Assembly (NCBI GenBank): GCA_965226545.1 | Contig: OZ245364.1 | Location: 1-64,000 of the forward strand | Direction: 5' to 3' | Origin: JAHRAW01 sp965226545 | Lineage (GTDB): Bacteria > Pseudomonadota > Gammaproteobacteria > Arenicellales > Poriferihabitantaceae | Length of the DNA: 64,000 nucleotides | Part shown: one piece after another, positions 55,827 to 64,000 of the stretch | Position numbering within the stretch: position 1 is the first letter of the stretch | Layout of the letters: each line of letters opens with the position of its first letter | Translations under genes and position numbers: made by a program | Notes under the pieces: model-generated | The model's input: the letters and a program-made list of their open reading frames with translations, nothing else | What the model was told of the DNA's origin: nothing | The model's database searches: none

Positions 55827-55857
55827 CCGGGGGCGAACTCCGCCCCCGGTGTTTTTT
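55827..55857 (+). terminator. Strong GC hairpin with T-tract
   Basis: Nine-bp arms CCGGGGGCG/CGCCCCCGG with a 5-base loop (AACTC) are followed by TGTTTTTT. Seven T precede the left arm as well, so it is bidirectional in form. It stands only ten bases before the start of the small gene at 55868, which is unusual for a terminator; a leader or attenuator role is possible. Confidence 0.65.
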
Positions 55858-55867
55858 CTTAAAAAAA

Positions 55868-56143
55868 ATGAACACCAACCCCCCGCCCAGCATCGACCTA
55901 ATCGCATTCAAAAAAGCGATTGACGAAGCCGAAAGTTACGACGAACTGCTCGTCGTCGAAATCAAAATCAACCGCGCAATCGGTTGGCTGCACGACTACG
56001 CCCACACCTTCACCGGCAAATACAGCAACAACTGCACCTCCGAATACTTCAACCGCCTGCGCACCCTACTCGACAAAATAGACACAAAGAAAAAAGCCGC
56101 CAACGCCGCCCTAACCACCGCCCAACCCGCCACCCCCCAATAA
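55868..56143 (+). CDS. Small hydrophilic protein, unknown
   Basis: The 91-residue frame begins MNTNPPPSIDLIAFKKAIDE and contains INRAIGWLHDYAHTFTGKY. No family is recognised. The start is set by the ATG after eight A; there is no purine-rich binding site beyond the A run. It stands between the degraded restriction-modification locus and rplM. Confidence 0.6.
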   Translation: MNTNPPPSIDLIAFKKAIDEAESYDELLVVEIKINRAIGWLHDYAHTFTGKYSNNCTSEYFNRLRTLLDKIDTKKKAANAALTTAQPATPQ

Positions 56144-56175
56144 TCGCCGTCGCGCAAAATTGCGCGCGCGATTTA

Positions 56176-56184
56176 TGCTATACT
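56176..56184 (+). promoter_or_regulatory. Extended -10 promoter of rplM-rpsI
   Basis: TGCTATACT, with about 30 bases to the rplM start. The same extended -10 is found before petA. Confidence 0.65.
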
Positions 56185-56214
56185 CCGCCGCCGTTGCCCA
56201 ACCGCAATATGCAG

Positions 56215-56652
56215 ATGAAAACATTTTCCGCCACCGCCAACACCATCAAACGCGAATGGTTTGTGATTGACGCCGAGAATCAAGTGCTCGGGCGGCTGGC
56301 GGCCGAGGTCGCAAGCCGGTTGCGCGGCAAACATAAACCCGAATACACGCCGCATGTCGACACCGGCGATTATATTATCGTCATCAACGCCGCCAAAGTT
56401 GCGCTCACCGGCAACAAGGCAAACGACAAAGTGTATTGGCGACATACCGGGCATCCCGGCGGCATCAAAAGCACATCGTTTAAGGAAATGATTTACAAAC
56501 ACCCGACGCGCGTCGTCGAAAATGCGGTGCGCGGCATGCTGCCGAAAAACAAACTCGGGCGCGTGATGCTCGGCAAACTTAAAATCTACGCCGGCGCCGA
56601 ACATTCGCATGAAGCGCAACAACCGACCGAACTGGCGTTGAAGCGCGGTTAA
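56215..56652 (+). CDS. rplM: 50S ribosomal protein L13
   Basis: The 145-residue protein has the standard MKTFSATA start, REWFVIDAENQVLGRLA and KLKIYAGAEHSHEAQQP. It is an early-assembly protein of the large subunit. ATG at 56215 is chosen over one two codons upstream because family members begin MKTF. rpsI follows after 86 bases. Confidence 0.97.
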   Translation: MKTFSATANTIKREWFVIDAENQVLGRLAAEVASRLRGKHKPEYTPHVDTGDYIIVINAAKVALTGNKANDKVYWRHTGHPGGIKSTSFKEMIYKHPTRVVENAVRGMLPKNKLGRVMLGKLKIYAGAEHSHEAQQPTELALKRG

Positions 56653-56738
56653 TATAATTGTGCGTGTTGCAAGATGCGCGCGACACTCGCCACACATCGA
56701 CCCCATTCACCTCCACCTCGACATAAACCAACATCGCC

Positions 56739-57134
56739 ATGAACGAACAAACCACGCATCGCGGCACTGGGCGGCGCAAATCATCGGTGGCGCGCGTTTA
56801 TTTGCGCCGCGGCAGCGGCAAAATCACCGTCAATAAACTCTCGCTGGAAAAATATTTCGGGCGCGAAACCGCGCGCATGATTGTGCGCCAACCGCTCGAG
56901 TTAACCAATTTGCTCGGCGATTTTGACATCACGGCCACGGTGGCAGGCGGCGGCAACAGCGGGCAAGCCGGGGCGATTCGCCACGGCATCACCCGCGCCT
57001 TGATGGAATACGACGAACAATTGCGCGCGCCGTTGCGCAACGCCGGCTTCGTCACCCGCGATGCGCGCGAAGTCGAGCGCAAAAAATTCGGCTTGCACAA
57101 AGCGCGCAAACGCCCGCAATATTCCAAACGCTAA
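56739..57134 (+). CDS. rpsI: 30S ribosomal protein S9
   Basis: The 131-residue protein has TGRRKSSVARVYLRRGSG and the conserved basic C-terminus KKFGLHKARKRPQYSKR, whose last residues reach the P-site tRNA. It is cotranscribed with rplM. Confidence 0.97.
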   Translation: MNEQTTHRGTGRRKSSVARVYLRRGSGKITVNKLSLEKYFGRETARMIVRQPLELTNLLGDFDITATVAGGGNSGQAGAIRHGITRALMEYDEQLRAPLRNAGFVTRDAREVERKKFGLHKARKRPQYSKR

Positions 57135-57137
57135 GGC

Positions 57138-58205
57138 GTGTCGCGTCTTGCGCATATCGACAAACTCGACAGCGTCCGCTGTTTTGCGGCGTTGTCGGTG
57201 GTGATTGCGCATATCCTGCAGATTTGGCTGTGGCCGCCGCGCACGGTTACCCTTTATCCGCTTGGTGTGACCGGCGTTTGGGTGTTTTTTGTATTGAGCG
57301 GGTTTTTAATCACCGCCTTGTTGCTGGCCGAGCCGCGCGAACGGGCGTTTGGCGAATCGCTCAAACGCTTTTATATCCGCCGCAGCCTGCGCATCTTTCC
57401 GATTTACTATCTCTATCTGCTGGTCGCCTTCGTCCTTAATCACGATGGCATCCGCCAACTCGGCGCGTGGCCGTGGCTGTATCTGACCAACTTCGAAATT
57501 TTCGCCGCCGACCGTTGGGCGCTGACCAACAGTCATCTATGGACGCTGTCGCTCGAAGAACAATTTTATTTGGTCATCCCGTTTGTCGTCTTAATGTTGC
57601 GCGCGCGCCCGCGATTATTGCTCGGCGTGTTTGCATTCATCTGCGCCTCATCGATTGCAATGCGCGCCGGCTTGTTGTTGGGCGGCTACAGCGCAACGCC
57701 GCAAGTCGATGTGTTCACTTTCGCCAATTTGGATTATCTCGCGCTCGGCGGATTGCTGGCGTTGGCGCATCGCTGTTATGGCGAACGACTTGCGCGCTAT
57801 GGAGTGCCGCTGATGCTGGGCGGCGTCGGCGCGTATTACCTCACCGCGATTTGGCTTGCGCCGCACGTCGGATTGGGCAATGCCGTGCATCTTTCACTCG
57901 GCCGATTCGCGCTCGGCGTCGCCGCAGTTGGGTTAATCATTTATTCGATTTACTCGCGCCAACGCCGCACCTTGCTGCACAACCCAATCACGATGCACCT
58001 CGGCAAAATCAGTTACGGCATCTATCTTTATCACCTGCCGCTGGTCGTGTTTTATCAACCGATACTCGCCCTGCTCGGCATCGATGTCGGCGATTCTCTC
58101 GGCATGCGCATACTATGCGGCTTGGCGTTAACCATCGGCTGCGCGCAATTATCCTATACGCTGATTGAAAAACCGCTGTTGCGCCGCAAGGCCAGTTTTC
58201 GCTAA
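57138..58205 (+). CDS. Acyltransferase 3 family membrane protein
   Basis: The 355-residue protein has ten hydrophobic segments and the acyltransferase 3 features LDSVRCFAALSVVIAH (catalytic His) and VFFVLSGFLITALLL. LWTLSLEEQFYL and ISYGIYLYHLPLV follow as expected. It probably O-acylates a polysaccharide, peptidoglycan or lipid from the inner membrane. GTG at 57138, three bases after the rpsI stop with AAGG before it, suggests cotranscription with the ribosomal genes, which is unusual. Confidence 0.88.
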   Translation: MSRLAHIDKLDSVRCFAALSVVIAHILQIWLWPPRTVTLYPLGVTGVWVFFVLSGFLITALLLAEPRERAFGESLKRFYIRRSLRIFPIYYLYLLVAFVLNHDGIRQLGAWPWLYLTNFEIFAADRWALTNSHLWTLSLEEQFYLVIPFVVLMLRARPRLLLGVFAFICASSIAMRAGLLLGGYSATPQVDVFTFANLDYLALGGLLALAHRCYGERLARYGVPLMLGGVGAYYLTAIWLAPHVGLGNAVHLSLGRFALGVAAVGLIIYSIYSRQRRTLLHNPITMHLGKISYGIYLYHLPLVVFYQPILALLGIDVGDSLGMRILCGLALTIGCAQLSYTLIEKPLLRRKASFR

Positions 58206-58235
58206 ACACCCATCGCCAACTTAACGCCGCGCAAT

Positions 58236-58309
58236 TGGGGGATCGTCTAACGGTAGGACAGCGGACTCTGACTCCGCCGGCGGGGGTTCGAATCCCTCTC
58301 CCCCAGCCA
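58236..58309 (+). tRNA. tRNA-Gln(CUG)
   Basis: This 74-base gene has acceptor arms TGGGGGA and TCCCCCA, a CTG anticodon in ACTCTGACT, GGTTCGAATCC and an encoded CCA. The stems pair fully. Confidence 0.97.
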
Positions 58310-58411
58310 ACGCACGCCGCAGAGAATCCGACGCGCCGATGTGGTATGTTGTTTTGACAACAGTGATTGTTAACAATCGTAATGACGCCTCGACCAACCT
58401 ACCGCCGCAAA

Positions 58412-58969
58412 ATGCATTCACTTCCTCCCCGCCGGTTCGCCGCCGCATCGTTTGCCTTGTGTGCATTGGCGATGTTGGCAACCTTGTCGTTGTCGACAAC
58501 GCCGGTTCACGCCGCCGAGTTTGACAAATTCATCGGCGCGTATTCCGGTTCGGCGCAGGTTGATGGCGGCACTCGGCGCGATATGAGTGTGCGCATTGGG
58601 CGCGCCAAAGGCGGGTTTGAGGTGCAGTGGAAATCGATTAGTTATAAACCCGACGGGCGGATTAAGGAGAAGGAATATGTCGTCGGTTTTCAAGCGACGC
58701 AACGCGCCGAGATTTTTGCCTCGACCATGGGCGTGGATTTGTTCGGCAACGCCGTGCCGCTCGACCCGATGAAAGGCGACCCGTATGTTTGGGGGCGCAT
58801 CATCGGCGATACGCTCACCGTGTTTTCGCTGTTGATTGACGAAGGCGGCGGTTATGAAATGCAGCAATACAATCGCACGTTGGCGGACGGCGGCTTGTCG
58901 CTGGAATATCTGCGCATCCGCAACGGTGAGAAGTTAAAGACGATTAATGCGTTTCTTAAACGGAATTGA
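58412..58969 (+). CDS. Conserved secreted protein, unknown function
   Basis: The 185-residue product has a signal peptide (RRFAAASFALCALAMLATL... VHAAEF). A single domain follows that is rich in beta strands (FIGAYSGSAQVDGGTRRDMS, YEMQQYNRTLADGGLSLEY). Similar proteins occur in marine proteobacteria (recalled), with no known role. It may be periplasmic. ATG at 58412 gives the best signal peptide; ATG at 58382 would add ten residues. Confidence 0.7.
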   Translation: MHSLPPRRFAAASFALCALAMLATLSLSTTPVHAAEFDKFIGAYSGSAQVDGGTRRDMSVRIGRAKGGFEVQWKSISYKPDGRIKEKEYVVGFQATQRAEIFASTMGVDLFGNAVPLDPMKGDPYVWGRIIGDTLTVFSLLIDEGGGYEMQQYNRTLADGGLSLEYLRIRNGEKLKTINAFLKRN

Positions 58970-59079
58970 TTTGGAATTATTGCTTTGGCATTAATTGTTT
59001 TAACAAACACCGCACGAATTAAAATAACAAGACACATTAATTAACGCGTTAATTGCCAACCATTAACGCTTGCCGCCAA

Positions 59080-61224
59080 CTATCGAACCCGCATGCCGGC
59101 GCGCGCGCCTTGGTCGGGGTGCAGTAAAAAAACTTCATCGCCGTCGCCGGCCGCCAACAGCATCGCTTCGGAAACGCCAAAGCGCATTTTGCGCGGCGCC
59201 AAGTTGGCGACGACGACGATGCGCCGCCCGACCAACTCCTCAGGCGCATACGCCGATTTAATGCCGGCAAACAGCGTGCGTTGTTCGCCGCCGATATCCA
59301 CGGTCAATCGCAACAATTTATCGGCGCCGTCGACGGCTTCGGCTTTGATAACTTCGGCGACGCGCAACTCGACCTTGGCAAAATCGTCGATGCCAATCGT
59401 GTCGGCGCCGGTCGTATCGACGGTCTCATTTTCAGTGGTTGGCTTGTTCTTTTTCGCATTCGCATTCGTACTCGCACTTGTACGTTTACTTTTACGCGCA
59501 CTTTTTTTCTTGCCGCCATTGTTGTCGGCATCGACATTATCGTTGTTGTTAACACTGTCGTTGTCGACATTGGCGTCACCATCCGGCGCGCGACTGTCGG
59601 CGACGACGGCATCGAGTTGCGCGTCGGTGATGCGCACCAACAACGGTTGATAGCCGCCAATGACATGGTCGAGCAGCGGTTGTTTCGAATCAGCCCACTG
59701 CGGCGCTGGTGAATTTAAAAATTGCGCGGCGCGCAAGGCCGTGGTCGGCAGCACCGGGGTTAAATAAATCATCAAGGTGCGAAACAAATTCAGCCCTTGC
59801 GTGCACACCGCCTGCACTTCGTGTTTGCGCGCGTCGTCCTTAATCATCCGCCACGGTTCGGCGCCGGCGACATATTGATTGGCGCGGTCGGCGAGCGCCA
59901 TAATTTGGCGAATCGCCCGACCGTATTGGCGGCGTTCGAAAGCGTCGGCGATGGCGTCGCCTTGTTCGGCGAAGTCGCGCCACATTGGTAAGTCGGGCAA
60001 TTGTTTGCCGAGTCGACCGTCGAATTGTTTCTCGATAAACCCGGCGCAACGGCTGGCGATGTTGACCAGTTTGCCGACCAAATCGGCGTTGACGCGCGCC
60101 TTAAAATCATCGAAGTTCAAATCCAAATCGGCGATGCCGTCGTCCAGTTTGGCGGCAAAATAATATCTCAAGTATTCGGGGTTGAGGCGGCGAAAATACG
60201 TTTCGGCGGTGATGAAGGTGCCGTGCCGCTTGGACATTTTTTGTCCGTTGACGGTCAAAAAACCGTGACACCAAACCGCACTCGGCGCGCGCAAGCCGGC
60301 GCCCTTTAACATCGCCGGCCAAAACAGCGTGTGAAACCGCGCGATGTCCTTGCCGATGAAGTGAATCATTTCGCAATCGCTCGACGGCGCCAAAAATTCA
60401 TCGAAGTCGATGTCGGTGCGCGCGCACAGATTTTTAAAACTCGCCAAATAACCAATCGGCGCATCCAGCCACACATAAAAATACTTGTCGCGTTCGTCGG
60501 GAATTTCAAACCCCCAATACGGCGCGTTGCGCGAGATGTCCCATTCGAGCAATTCCTCTTCGAACAATTCCTTTTGCTTGTTGGCGATTTCGATTTGGGT
60601 GTGTCCGCCATCGAGCCATTCGCTTAAAAACGCGCGGAAGTCGTCGAGTTTAAAAAACAACTGTTCGGATTCGCGCAGTTCAGGCGTCGCGTTGGTAATC
60701 GCCGACACCGCGTTTTTTAAATCGGTCGGCGCATAAGTCGCGCCGCACACTTCGCAATTGTCGCCGTATTGGTCGGGCGCGCCGCAACGCGGGCATTCGC
60801 CGCGAATAAAGCGATCCGGCAAAAACATTTTCTTTTGCCCGTCAAAAAATTGGCGGATGACACGCCGCGTGATGTGGCCGTTTTTTTTCAGCCGTTGATA
60901 AATCCATTCGGCCAGTTCGCGATTCTCGGGCGAATGCGTGCTGTGATAATTGTCGAACTCGATGCCGAAGTTGTCGAAGTCGCGGCGATGTTCGCGCGCA
61001 AATCGGGCGATTAATTCCTCCGGCGTCACGCCTTCCTGTTCGGCTTTAAGCATAATCGGCGTGCCGTGCGCATCCTCGGCGCATACATAATGACAGACAT
61101 GCCCGCGCATCCGCGCAAACCGCACCCAAATGTCGGCTTGAATGTATTCGACCAAATGCCCCAAGTGCAGCGGGCCGTTGGCGTACGGCAATGCGCTGGT
61201 AATCAGCAGTTTTCGTGCGGACAT
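59080..61224 (-). CDS. metG: Methionyl-tRNA synthetase
   Basis: The 714-residue enzyme has the class I motifs HLGH (in PYANGPLHLGHLVEY) and KMSKR, a zinc knuckle (CPRCGAPDQYGDNCEVCGA), and a C-terminal tRNA-binding domain (FAKVELRVAEVIKAE). Between them (about residues 555-605) lies an insertion rich in Asn/Asp and Lys/Ser. Part of it is coded by eight hexamers (59453-59500). It charges tRNA-Met, whose gene is at 31542-31618. It is divergent from mrp, as in other gammaproteobacteria. Confidence 0.96.
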   Translation of the reverse strand: MSARKLLITSALPYANGPLHLGHLVEYIQADIWVRFARMRGHVCHYVCAEDAHGTPIMLKAEQEGVTPEELIARFAREHRRDFDNFGIEFDNYHSTHSPENRELAEWIYQRLKKNGHITRRVIRQFFDGQKKMFLPDRFIRGECPRCGAPDQYGDNCEVCGATYAPTDLKNAVSAITNATPELRESEQLFFKLDDFRAFLSEWLDGGHTQIEIANKQKELFEEELLEWDISRNAPYWGFEIPDERDKYFYVWLDAPIGYLASFKNLCARTDIDFDEFLAPSSDCEMIHFIGKDIARFHTLFWPAMLKGAGLRAPSAVWCHGFLTVNGQKMSKRHGTFITAETYFRRLNPEYLRYYFAAKLDDGIADLDLNFDDFKARVNADLVGKLVNIASRCAGFIEKQFDGRLGKQLPDLPMWRDFAEQGDAIADAFERRQYGRAIRQIMALADRANQYVAGAEPWRMIKDDARKHEVQAVCTQGLNLFRTLMIYLTPVLPTTALRAAQFLNSPAPQWADSKQPLLDHVIGGYQPLLVRITDAQLDAVVADSRAPDGDANVDNDSVNNNDNVDADNNGGKKKSARKSKRTSASTNANAKKNKPTTENETVDTTGADTIGIDDFAKVELRVAEVIKAEAVDGADKLLRLTVDIGGEQRTLFAGIKSAYAPEELVGRRIVVVANLAPRKMRFGVSEAMLLAAGDGDEVFLLHPDQGARAGMRVR
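59453..59500 (-). repeat. In-frame hexamer repeats inside metG
   Basis: Eight contiguous 6-base units (TTCGCA, TTCGTA, CTCGCA, CTTGTA and so on) encode a Lys/Ala/Asn/Ser/Thr stretch in the MetG linker. Confidence 0.8.
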
Positions 61225-61512
61225 CGGCGGAAGGTTGACAAGGGTGAATGAAACATTGCGGCGGCGGCGTGGGTAACGTGGTATTATAGCGCGCGTTTGT
61301 ATCGCCCAAGCGTTTTGTTTTTGTCGCGATAATTATCGCGCGAACCAAGACAACATACGCAACCGGGCGCAACCGACAATTGCATTGCGCCGTTTTCGGT
61401 TTAGTCGCAAACGTATACATTTACCTTGCGCTTGCTTAACGCCAAACGCCGCCGCACATTGTTTGCATCGCAAAACGAAACCGCACTTTTAACCATCCCA
61501 CCACGAACGCGA

Positions 61513-62586
61513 ATGACCTCAACCGACCGCGAAGCGATTGAGCGCAAACTCGCCGCCATCATCGACCCGCACACTGGGGTGGATTTAATCCAAAGCCGCG
61601 CGTTGGCTGATGTCTCGGTCGATGGCGAGCGCATCACCATCAATCTGGTGCTCGGCTATCCGGCGAAAAGTTGGCGTGATGAATTAATTAAATTGGTGCG
61701 CGAGGCGGTGCCCGGCGCCGAAGTGTCGGTGGCGTTTGACGCCGCATCGCATGAAGTCCAAGAGGGCGTCAAGCCGTTGCCCGGCGTCAAGAACATCATT
61801 GCGGTCGCCTCCGGCAAAGGCGGCGTCGGCAAATCCACCTTGTCGGTTAATTTGGCCTTGGCGTTGTCGGCCGAAGGCGCGCGCGCCGGCATTCTCGACG
61901 CCGACATTTACGGGCCGAGCCAGCCGCGCATGCTCGGCACATCCGGCAAGCCGCAATCCAAAGACGGCAAAACGCTCGAGCCGATGCACAGTTATCACCT
62001 GCAGGCGATGTCGATAGGATTTTTGGTCGAAGAGGAGGCGCCGATGATTTGGCGCGGCCCGATGGTAACCCAGGCGCTCGAACAACTGCTCAAGGATACG
62101 CAATGGGACAATCTCGATTACCTCATCATCGACATGCCGCCCGGCACCGGCGACACGCAATTGACGCTCGCGCAAAAGGTGCCGGTGTCCGGCGCGTTGA
62201 TTGTTACCACGCCGCAGGACATCGCGCTGTTGGATGCGCGCAAGGCGTATAAAATGTTTGAGAAGGTCGACATCCCGGTGCTTGGCGTCGTCGAAAACAT
62301 GAGCGTGTATGTTTGCCCGAAGTGCGGGCATCAAGATTCGATTTTTGGCGAAGGCGGCGGCGCGGCGATGGCCAAACAATACGACTTGGCGTTTTTGGGC
62401 GGCGTGCCGCTCGACCGCGCGATTCGCGAACACGCCGACGGCGGACGCCCGAGCGTGGTCGCCGAACCCGACGGCGCAATCGCGCGCGCGTATAAAGACA
62501 TCGCCCGCCGCACTGCGGCGCGATTGGCGTTGCGCAAAAAAGATTTCAGCGCAAAGTTTCCCAACATCGTTATTCAACAAAACTGA
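61513..62586 (+). CDS. mrp: Iron-sulfur carrier / P-loop ATPase Mrp (ApbC)
   Basis: The 357-residue protein has an N-terminal DUF59 domain (about residues 5-80) and a ParA/MinD-like ATPase with deviant Walker A SGKGGVGKST. YVCPKCGHQDSIFGEGG holds the CXXC that binds a 4Fe-4S cluster in the dimer. It delivers Fe-S clusters to apoproteins. ATG at 61513 begins at the family start; the frame opens earlier in the spacer. Confidence 0.94.
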   Translation: MTSTDREAIERKLAAIIDPHTGVDLIQSRALADVSVDGERITINLVLGYPAKSWRDELIKLVREAVPGAEVSVAFDAASHEVQEGVKPLPGVKNIIAVASGKGGVGKSTLSVNLALALSAEGARAGILDADIYGPSQPRMLGTSGKPQSKDGKTLEPMHSYHLQAMSIGFLVEEEAPMIWRGPMVTQALEQLLKDTQWDNLDYLIIDMPPGTGDTQLTLAQKVPVSGALIVTTPQDIALLDARKAYKMFEKVDIPVLGVVENMSVYVCPKCGHQDSIFGEGGGAAMAKQYDLAFLGGVPLDRAIREHADGGRPSVVAEPDGAIARAYKDIARRTAARLALRKKDFSAKFPNIVIQQN

Positions 62587-62750
62587 TTTCGATGCCGTTA
62601 ACTTAGACGCCGTTGCCGCAGTTGGTTTTGATTCATATCCGTATTTATATTTACATTCATATTTGCATTTATAATCACACTCATCTTCATCGTTAATCGC
62701 GCCCGTTAAGTCGACACCCCAACCCACCATCCAACCAACAACGCCGCGTT

Positions 62751-63317
62751 ATGAGCATTAAATCCGACCGTTGGATTCGCAAGATGGCGACCGAGTGCGC
62801 GATGATTGCGCCGTTTGAGCCCAATCAAGTGCGTACGAGCGAAAACGGCCCGGTGATTTCCTGGGGCACGACCAGTTACGGTTACGACATTCGTTGCGCC
62901 AATGAGTTTAAGATTTTCACCAACATTAACTCGGCGATTGTCGACCCGAAAAATTTTGACGCCAACAGTTTTATCGATGTACAAGATGAAGTGTGCATCA
63001 TCCCGCCGAATTCATTCGCCTTGGCGCGCACCGTCGAATATTTCCGCATCCCGCGCAATGTGTTGACCTTGTGTCTCGGCAAAAGCACCTATGCCCGCTG
63101 CGGCATCATCGTCAATGTCACGCCGTTCGAACCCGAATGGGAAGGCTATGCAACGCTCGAGTTTTCCAACACCACGCCGCTGCCGGCAAAAATCTACGCC
63201 AATGAAGGCATCGCCCAAGTGGTGTTTTTTGAATCCGATGAAGAATGCGAAGTGTCGTATAAAAGCCGCGGCGGAAAATATCAGGGACAGACCGGCGTTA
63301 CCTTGCCGAAGATTTAA
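62751..63317 (+). CDS. dcd: dCTP deaminase
   Basis: The 188-residue enzyme has LGKSTYARCGI and EPEWEGYATLEFSNTTPLP, with the catalytic Glu in the latter. YQGQTGVTLPKI closes the active site of the trimer. It deaminates dCTP to dUTP on the way to dTTP. Dcd follows mrp on the same strand, after a 164-base spacer that ends in repeated TTTATATTTACAT-type sequence. Confidence 0.96.
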   Translation: MSIKSDRWIRKMATECAMIAPFEPNQVRTSENGPVISWGTTSYGYDIRCANEFKIFTNINSAIVDPKNFDANSFIDVQDEVCIIPPNSFALARTVEYFRIPRNVLTLCLGKSTYARCGIIVNVTPFEPEWEGYATLEFSNTTPLPAKIYANEGIAQVVFFESDEECEVSYKSRGGKYQGQTGVTLPKI

Positions 63318-63435
63318 CGCTGCATTAATGCCGCTCGATGCCGTTCGAATGCGGCTTGAATGTCGCACTCGAGATGCGCACGGCGTCGGCTTAACCGTCG
63401 CCCGCTTGTGTTTTGCTTGTGCTTTAATCGCGCCG

Positions 63436-63495
63436 TGCCAAAACTTACGTCATGCTAAAACTCGCGCCATGCCAACACTCGCGTCATGCCAACAC
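63436..63495. repeat. Three and a half 17-bp tandem repeats over a start codon
   Basis: Units TGCCAAAACTTACGTCA, TGCTAAAACTCGCGCCA and TGCCAACACTCGCGTCA, then TGCCAACAC. Each boundary creates an ATG (63452, 63469, 63486). The period of 17 places these in three different frames; only 63486 opens the downstream gene. Confidence 0.85.
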
Positions 63496-64000
63496 AAACC
63501 GTCCTCGCCGAATTAACCGCCGCCTGCAACCAACACGGCTTGTTGGTGCGCGGCGGCTTTGTCGTCGCCGACGATGACCGCGTGCCGCAGGTGACAACTT
63601 TGCTGGGCGCGCGCCGCGCTTCGCATCTGTTGTTGGTCGGCAACGCCGGCTCGACGATGTGGCGCGCGTTTGCAATGTCGCGCGAACATCAAGACGGCGC
63701 CGCCGACCCGCTCAATCGTTGGAGCCGCCGCATCGCCGAACAACTCGCCGCGCAATTTAACGCGCACGCATTGTTTCCGTTTGGCGCACCAACGCGTCCG
63801 TTTTTGGCGTGGGCGAAAAAAGCCGAACACCTGCATAACTCGCATCTCGGGATGTTGATTCATCCACACTACGGATTGTGGCACGCCTATCGTTTTGCGC
63901 TGGCGTTTGCCGATGAAATCGAATTGCCGTCGCCGCCGCGCGCATCTGCATGCGCATGCAATGATTGCGCGGATAAACCGTGTCACCCGGCGTGTCCGGT
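63486..64000 (+). CDS. 4Fe-4S protein (ferredoxin-like), 3' end cut by window edge
   Basis: About 171 residues are visible. The first part (LLVGNAGSTMWRAFAMSREH, then LFPFGAPTRPFLAWAKKAE and LLIHPHYGLWHAYRFAL) resembles QueG-related or fungal-type ferredoxin-like proteins. The visible end has CNDCADKPCHPACP, a 4Fe-4S cluster motif. The function is unknown. The start is ATG 63486 at the end of the 17-bp repeats, which is uncertain. Confidence 0.75.
   Translation, partial: MPTQTVLAELTAACNQHGLLVRGGFVVADDDRVPQVTTLLGARRASHLLLVGNAGSTMWRAFAMSREHQDGAADPLNRWSRRIAEQLAAQFNAHALFPFGAPTRPFLAWAKKAEHLHNSHLGMLIHPHYGLWHAYRFALAFADEIELPSPPRASACACNDCADKPCHPACP

Overview
The window is GC-rich chromosomal DNA from a proteobacterium, most likely an uncultured, probably marine gammaproteobacterium. 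This placement is inferred from gene content and order, not from a phylogeny. Supporting markers are petABC followed by sspA-sspB and hslVU, rplM-rpsI, rppH, yfiH-nit-tldD-pmbA, coq7, metG next to mrp/apbC and dcd, polA next to a DUF2782 gene, and a two-component pair of the 'proteobacterial dedicated sortase' type. Coding DNA is GC-rich and dominated by GCG/CGC words. Many spacers are AT-rich and built from short imperfect tandem repeats.

Layout. 1-1.5 kb: a sugar-nucleotide transferase cut by the left edge, and yccA. 1.8-4.3 kb: a NYN nuclease gene, three tandem copies of what looks like a ~52-nt hairpin sRNA gene (2423-2847, minus), a LysR regulator and rppH. 4.5-9.2 kb: the minus-strand operon yfiH-nit / tldD-pmbA. 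9.2-13.9 kb: accessory DNA with tRNA-Ser(UGA), a DNA methyltransferase-endonuclease fusion, a decayed second copy of the tRNA, and a UvrD-like helicase carrying a predicted nuclease insertion. 14-18.6 kb: four Sel1-repeat genes, one fused to a trypsin-like protease and one frameshifted. 18.6-29.8 kb: radical SAM protein, cfa, polA, DUF2782 protein, sortase-type histidine kinase and regulator, uvrD. 30-36.4 kb: a taurine-pyruvate aminotransferase-like gene, tRNA-Met, PPi-dependent phosphofructokinase, a toxin-antitoxin pair and a membrane pyrophosphatase. 36.6-54.2 kb: ferredoxin-glcF, a nucleoside-type ABC transporter without its binding protein, petABC, sspAB, hslVU, plsC, an orphan methyltransferase, coq7 and glcDE. 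54.3-55.8 kb: a degraded restriction-modification locus. 55.9-64 kb: rplM-rpsI, an acyltransferase, tRNA-Gln, a secreted protein, metG, mrp, dcd and a 4Fe-4S protein cut by the right edge.

How the genes work together. The core is aerobic respiration (cytochrome bc1, ubiquinone hydroxylation, glycolate oxidase) combined with pyrophosphate-based energetics (PFP and a membrane PPase with the K+-dependent signature). Stringent-starvation adaptors sit next to the HslUV protease. Accessory material is concentrated in two DNA-modification regions, one toxin-antitoxin pair and the Sel1 cluster.

The most unusual signals are two. First, the triplicated sRNA-like element, where paired arms covary and promoter spacing is conserved. 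Second, short tandem repeats in spacers (units 6-19 bp) that also appear inside housekeeping proteins, there with units of 6, 9 or 12 bp that keep the reading frame.
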